A stretch of 64,000 nt of DNA. It comes from Terriglobia bacterium. GTDB taxonomy: Bacteria; Acidobacteriota; Terriglobia; Acidiferrales; UBA7541. Where the stretch lies: the NCBI GenBank assembly GCA_020073585.1, contig JAIQEV010000003.1, forward strand, positions 87,287 through 151,286, in the 5' to 3' direction. Positions 60,579-64,000 of the stretch are shown piece by piece; position 1 is the stretch's first letter, and each line of letters begins with the position of its first letter. The notes beneath the pieces are model-generated. The model saw nothing but the letters and a program-made list of their open reading frames with translations, ran no database searches and was not told the origin of the DNA. The position numbers and the translations under genes were made by a program.

Positions 60579-61475
60579 CTAGGATCCGCTGCGTGTGGGA
60601 AGGGGATGGCCCCAGGGGAGTGATGTGGACATGGCGCGGATGAAGTCGGGGCTGGTGCCGCAGCAGCCGCCGACGAAGGCCGCTCCGGCGGCGACCAGTT
60701 CCCGCGCCGCCACGGCGAACTCCGCAGGCGTCGTACGATATTGCAGCTTGCCGTTCACTACTTCGGGCAGGCCGGCATTGGGTTTCATCCACACAGGCAG
60801 CGGGGAAGCCGCCACGAGGCGGCGGCAGATGGGGATGTATTCGCGGATGCCGTTTCCGCAGTTCGCGCCGAGGGCCTGAACGCCGGCCGCGGCCAGCGCG
60901 GTGGCCGCCTGCTCGGGCGTGGCGCCCATGATGGTGCGGTCGCGATTTTTTCCGGAATCGAAGACGAAAGAGACGAGCACCGGGAGACCCGTATCGAGAG
61001 CGGCTTCCGCCGCGATGCGCGCTTCGGTGACGTCGCTGAGGGTCTCGAGCAGCAGGGCATCGGGACCTTCGGCGGCCAGGGCGCGGGCCTGCGCGGTGAA
61101 GGCGTCCTTCATCTGCTGCGCGGTGATCTCTTTGGTGACCAGCATCTTCCCGGTCGGGCCGAGGGAGGCGAAGACCAGGGCCGCGCCCTGCGCGGCTTCG
61201 CGGGAGATGCGCACGCCGGCGCGATTGATGGCTTCCACCTGCGCTTCCAGACCATGCAGGGCGAGGCTGACGGGATTGGCGCGGAAGGTGTTGGTGAGGA
61301 TGACGCGGCTGCCGGCCTGCACGTAAGCTTCGGCGACTTCGCGCACCCGCGCGGGCTGGGTGAGGTTCCACTCGTCGGGATCGGCGCCGGGAGGCAGGCC
61401 GCGCTTCTGCAGTTCGGTGCCCCAGGCACCGTCGGCCAGGATGGGAGCGCCGCGAATCCATTGGGCAAAGGGCAT
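60579..61475 (-). CDS. homocysteine S-methyltransferase family protein
   Basis: A 298-residue zinc enzyme of the MetH N-terminal / BhmT family, which moves a methyl group to homocysteine to form methionine. It has ADGAWGTELQKRG at the start, homocysteine-pocket segments (LTNTFRANP, LLLETLSD), and three zinc Cys in GANCGNG and GGCCGTSP. The convergent module encodes a methyltransferase, corrinoid carrier and reactivator, so methylcorrinoid is the likely methyl donor. It is 32 bp downstream of the YceH-like gene on the minus strand. Confidence 0.9.
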   Translation of the reverse strand: MPFAQWIRGAPILADGAWGTELQKRGLPPGADPDEWNLTQPARVREVAEAYVQAGSRVILTNTFRANPVSLALHGLEAQVEAINRAGVRISREAAQGAALVFASLGPTGKMLVTKEITAQQMKDAFTAQARALAAEGPDALLLETLSDVTEARIAAEAALDTGLPVLVSFVFDSGKNRDRTIMGATPEQAATALAAAGVQALGANCGNGIREYIPICRRLVAASPLPVWMKPNAGLPEVVNGKLQYRTTPAEFAVAARELVAAGAAFVGGCCGTSPDFIRAMSTSLPWGHPLPTRSGS

Positions 61476-61507
61476 GGCGGTAGTTGACTGCGTTTGCGGG
61501 AATGCCG

Positions 61508-62143
61508 CTACTCAAACTGCTTTCGGAAGTCCGCGAACTGCCGCTGCAGGTCGGCGATGCCGCGCTGCAGACCCGCGACACTCTCTTCCAACTGGGCAAT
61601 GCGTTGGGCGTCGGCGGAGGCTGCGGCGACGGCCGCTCCCGTTTCCGCGGGTGGTTCCAAGGATTCTACATCGCCGGCGAGAAGGTGGGTGTAGCGCGCC
61701 TCCTTGGTGCCGGACTGCTTGGGCAGAACTTTGACCAGGGGAGGATCGCGCTGCATCAGGCGCTGCAGGGTGGTGTGCACGACGCTGAGGTCGTCGAAGT
61801 GCTGCATGCGCTCGGCGCGGCTGCGCAACTCGCCGGGGGTCTGCGGGCCGCGCAAGAGGAGTTCGCAGAGGATGGCGCTCTCCTGGCGGGTGAAGTTGAA
61901 GAGTTCCTGGAGGCGGTGCTCGTATTTGGCCACGCGGCTGTCGGAAGTGGTGCCGAGGGCGACGAGATTGTTGTCCTTCAGGCTGCTCAAGGCCTGGCGC
62001 ACGGCGGGTTCGTCCAGATTCATGAGGGGATCGCGGTTGGATTTCTCACCCCAACCCTCCCCCCTCGAGGGGGAGGGAGTAAAATCCTGAGAAAACTCAG
62101 ACAAGGTAGTCCTGGGACCGGGCACTAAGGCGATCATATCCAC
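61508..62143 (-). CDS. YceH-family (DUF480) protein with an abnormal, repeat-derived N-terminus
   Basis: Residues from about 34 on match the YceH winged-helix family: KSNRDPLMNLDEPAVRQAL, RVAKYEHRLQE, LLLRGPQTPGELRSRAERM, ARYTHLL, then a C-terminal coiled coil. The normal ~35-residue first helices (LLEK...YPLS...ACNQ) are missing. In their place the frame reads through a GC-palindrome (TPSPSRGEGWGE). The product is probably truncated and may not be functional; initiation could also occur at an internal Met. It lies upstream of the homocysteine methyltransferase gene. Confidence 0.6.
   Translation of the reverse strand: MDMIALVPGPRTTLSEFSQDFTPSPSRGEGWGEKSNRDPLMNLDEPAVRQALSSLKDNNLVALGTTSDSRVAKYEHRLQELFNFTRQESAILCELLLRGPQTPGELRSRAERMQHFDDLSVVHTTLQRLMQRDPPLVKVLPKQSGTKEARYTHLLAGDVESLEPPAETGAAVAAASADAQRIAQLEESVAGLQRGIADLQRQFADFRKQFE
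62042..62094 (+). repeat. palindromic GC-rich repeat element inside the yceH-like 5' end
   Basis: CCCTCCCCC (62055-62063) and GGGGGAGGG (62069-62077) pair around CTCGA, embedded in CTCACCCCAACC...GGGAGT. Its translation TPSPSRGEGWG is seen in many bacterial genomes from REP-like elements. It begins exactly where family similarity of the yceH-like protein stops. Confidence 0.7.
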
Positions 62144-62653
62144 AACTTTCTGACATTTATGTGGCCATCGGGGCGGACCGGCGGGCCAGGGAGCTGCCGG
62201 AGCGGATTAAAGCAGCCGTGTCTCAGGGAAAATGAACCCAGGCCTCAACGGGGAGAAATGAGGATATATAGCAGAACTCTGCAGTTCTGCTAGGTTGTTT
62301 CAGCACTCGCCTGAGCTGCCTTCACGTGACGCAGCTTCATAATAATCTGCTCCGGAGTAAATCCCTTTCTGCCCATCTCCCTGACTCCCTTCAATCCATC
62401 ACTCTAACTTTTCATGTGGATCAGTTTTGGGGGGGCAGGTCATTTCCGCCCCCTTGCCTCGCGGGAACTCGTGAAAAATTAGATAATATAGGTATTATTG
62501 CCTATGCGAAAATAAGCACTTTTTCTAATTTACTTTGGATGAGGCGATGACAATCTTTAGTCCATGGAGATTTCTCAGTAACGAAAGTTTGATCTTCAAA
62601 AGCCGCACCCCCTATGACCGTGGGCTTTCTCTTAACGATAAGGAGATAACGCC
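62144..62653. other. AT-rich region without a supported gene
   Basis: From about 62.15 kb base composition falls well below that of the rest of the window. Short open frames are present but none has a good ribosome site and protein-like composition. A small inverted repeat ATAGG-N8-CCTAT lies near 62488-62506. No tRNA or transposase was seen. Confidence 0.4.
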
Positions 62654-62935
62654 ATGGTTCTTATCATTTTTGTCGGAGGCATTTTCCTGGGATTTGCCCT
62701 GGGCTTCGCAACCATGGCTCTCTTGGCCGCAAGGGGCGATCGCGTCCAATTCGAAAAGGCGGTAGAGACGAGCGGTTGTTATCCTCGCCAAAGGGTTGGC
62801 CGTGTGTTTCCGGTATTTCAAGAGTCCCCTGGGATGGGCCAAGGGCAAGAAAACCGGTTGGGGGGTCGCATCATTGCCGCCGGGGCAAATGAAAAAATTG
62901 GAGCGAGGCGGTTCTTTGCCCCCGGATACGTTTGA
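62654..62935 (+). CDS. small protein with an N-terminal membrane helix, unknown
   Basis: A 93-residue frame starting at ATG 62654 with AAGGAG at 62640-62645. Residues 2-27 form a Gly/Phe-rich hydrophobic helix (FVGGIFLGFALGFATMALLA). The C-terminal half is basic and shows no recognisable domain; it could be a degraded or frameshifted extension. It lies in the AT-rich segment upstream of the L,D-transpeptidase-like gene. Confidence 0.45.
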   Translation: MVLIIFVGGIFLGFALGFATMALLAARGDRVQFEKAVETSGCYPRQRVGRVFPVFQESPGMGQGQENRLGGRIIAAGANEKIGARRFFAPGYV

Positions 62936-63070
62936 GACTATGAATGTGAGGTGAAATTATAACGGAGTACGAGCGTGTCTATCCTAGATGGCATCCTTAA
63001 CAGGGTGACCCAGCGTTTGAGATTGTGCAACAGGCTCATACTAGCGCCAATACAAAATAAGCGGAAACTT

Positions 63071-63811
63071 ATGAAAACAATACTTTTGTTGAGTGGTGCA
63101 GTAATTTCAATGTTACTTTGGAGTCCATCAGTTCGAGCTCAAGGCATGGAGCATAATAATCCTATTTATGAGGAATTGGCTGCACGGGGAAGGATGACCT
63201 CAGGACAGATAACTATTGTTTATGGCGTGCCATGCGTAGAAGTTATGCTGGAGAGTGGTGAAAGCATAAGGACATTTGTCCAATCCATATCTTCTTTAAA
63301 GACAAAGTCTCTTATGGTTCAGGACAGGATTGCTCTTCTTAATAGAACGCACTATCTCTTGATCGTGAATGGGTCCGGTAACATCAGCACCGATAAGGAC
63401 AAAATATTCGTGCCCCTCGACTATTCGATCGAGCCGCAAATTCTGCCGGAATTTTTGCCTGGTGCGGCCAATCATGAAAAGTACATTCTGATAGATCGCC
63501 GCCAGCAATATCTCGGCCTTTATGAATGGGGAAATTTGAAATACTGTTATCCAATTTCTTCCGGAACCTCGAATTCGACGCCTTTAAAAAAATTCGTGGT
63601 AAATTATATGGATGAAGTTCATAACTCCAGTATATTTGATCAGGCGCCTATGGATCATGCCCTGAATATTGGCAATGCTTATTTCATTCATGAAGGAATA
63701 GTTCCTGGATATCCCGCATCCCACGGTTGTATCCGGGTGTTTCCCCTTCATGCCCGTTTTCTTTTTTATCAGTGGGCCAAGCCGGGAATTCCCGGGAAAA
63801 TTATAGGTTGA
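63071..63811 (+). CDS. L,D-transpeptidase (YkuD) family protein
   Basis: The 246-residue exported protein has a signal peptide (MKTILLLSGAVISMLLWSPSVRAQG) and a C-terminal YkuD domain. The catalytic signature is IHEGIVPGYPASHGCIRVF, with the active Cys in SHGC. L,D-transpeptidases make 3-3 peptidoglycan cross-links or attach lipoproteins to the wall; some are toxins or have lost function. Codon use is AT-richer than in the rest of the window, suggesting transfer. ATG 63071 is chosen because of the signal; a GTG at 62975 would add 32 residues. Confidence 0.85.
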   Translation: MKTILLLSGAVISMLLWSPSVRAQGMEHNNPIYEELAARGRMTSGQITIVYGVPCVEVMLESGESIRTFVQSISSLKTKSLMVQDRIALLNRTHYLLIVNGSGNISTDKDKIFVPLDYSIEPQILPEFLPGAANHEKYILIDRRQQYLGLYEWGNLKYCYPISSGTSNSTPLKKFVVNYMDEVHNSSIFDQAPMDHALNIGNAYFIHEGIVPGYPASHGCIRVFPLHARFLFYQWAKPGIPGKIIG

Positions 63812-63960
63812 GGCCGTTGCAAAAAGGTTAATTTTCGGCGTTTCGTTTGCTGGTGCCAGCCAGTTAGCCGCAACGTTAAGCTAACTTGCCACTATCAGCA
63901 ATCTGAACAGGACGCAACCTTCTGCCCACAACCCACCCACTAATTGTCAACTGCTGACCG
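63812..63960. other. intergenic region with a possible hairpin
   Basis: AGTTAGC (63862-63868) and GCTAACT (63880-63886) could form a 7-bp stem with an 11-nt loop between convergent genes. There is no T-run. Nothing else was recognised. Confidence 0.35.
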
Positions 63961-64000
63961 CTATCTCTTCTTCACCACCAGCACGGGGCAGGAGGCCAGG
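63961..64000 (-). CDS. C-terminus of a universal stress protein (UspA family), partial
   Basis: The minus strand reads LASCPVLVVKKR then TAG (63963-63961). A Cys-Pro-Val-Leu-Val-Val ending is the typical last strand of UspA-fold proteins. Only 13 codons are present, so the call rests on this motif. Confidence 0.55.
   Translation of the reverse strand, partial: LASCPVLVVKKR

Noticed and set aside
62535..62765. Small open frame starting before the membrane-protein gene
   Set aside because: It has a poor ribosome site and overlaps the better-supported frame at 62654; composition is not protein-like.

Overview
Organism. The window is GC-rich (apart from a visibly AT-rich stretch near 62.1-63.9 kb), densely coded on both strands, and diderm: it has TatB/TatC, a LolA-like chaperone, outer-membrane beta-barrels, lipoproteins and type IV pilus machinery. 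The mix of type IV pilus genes, several sigma-54 regulators, very large multihaem cytochromes and many secreted proteins of unknown function best fits a soil or sediment Acidobacteriota. That placement is inference; no rRNA gene is present. Layout. 0-6.6 kb: the end of an unknown gene, the GTPase Era, a small predicted outer-membrane protein, and a minus-strand operon magIII-like glycosylase / ntrY / ntrX. 6.7-14.1 kb: type IV pilus operon pilB-pilT-pilC-pilS-pilR. 14.1-15.4 kb: a GT39-type membrane glycosyltransferase. 15.6-17.1 kb: two tandem type IV pilin genes. Each has a sigma-54 (-24/-12) promoter and a TGAC-N7-GTCA palindrome centred exactly 133 bp upstream of the -24 element, a clear candidate PilR operator. 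17.2-24.4 kb: LolA-like protein, then a tight operon gspF-gspE-pilM-pilN-pilO-pilP/gspC-like-pseudopilin, a second pilus/secretion assembly platform with no secretin in view. 24.4-30.0 kb: lytic transglycosylase, HAD phosphatase, threonine synthase, AlaX-type editing protein and an M48 lipoprotein protease. 30.1 kb: tRNA-Ala(CGC). 30.2-37.9 kb: CtpA-type protease, tatB-tatC, M28 peptidase, nadB, aroB, menG/ubiE. 37.9-42.4 kb (minus strand): prepilin peptidase, sensor kinase, coiled-coil exported protein, sigma-54 response regulator. 42.5-47.9 kb: alpha/beta hydrolase, AmmeMemoRadiSam-type radical SAM enzyme, outer-membrane barrel, and a Tat-exported flavoprotein oxidoreductase. 48.0-57.5 kb: the most striking block. 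It holds a 23-CxxCH exported cytochrome, then a compact operon of a 28-CxxCH cytochrome built of 219-bp tandem repeats, a beta-barrel protein, an exported protein of unknown function, a five-helix membrane protein with two His-x13-His pairs (diheme b candidate) and a membrane-anchored Fe-S/FAD/NAD(P) oxidoreductase. Together these could form a pathway from NAD(P)H or quinol to the cell surface. 57.6-61.5 kb: corrinoid protein, MttB-superfamily methyltransferase and B12 reactivation-like protein, with a convergent homocysteine S-methyltransferase: a candidate methyl-transfer pathway to methionine. 61.5-62.1 kb: a YceH-family gene whose N-terminus is replaced by a palindromic repeat. 62.1-63.9 kb: AT-rich segment with a small membrane protein and an L,D-transpeptidase-like gene, probably acquired. 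63.96 kb to the end: the C-terminus of a universal stress protein. How the genes fit together. PilD-type peptidase, two assembly ATPases, PilT, platform proteins, pilins and PilS/PilR supply most of a type IV pilus plus its regulation. The cytochrome block could be an extracellular electron-transfer conduit. All roles are read from sequence motifs and gene order only; no database search was possible.
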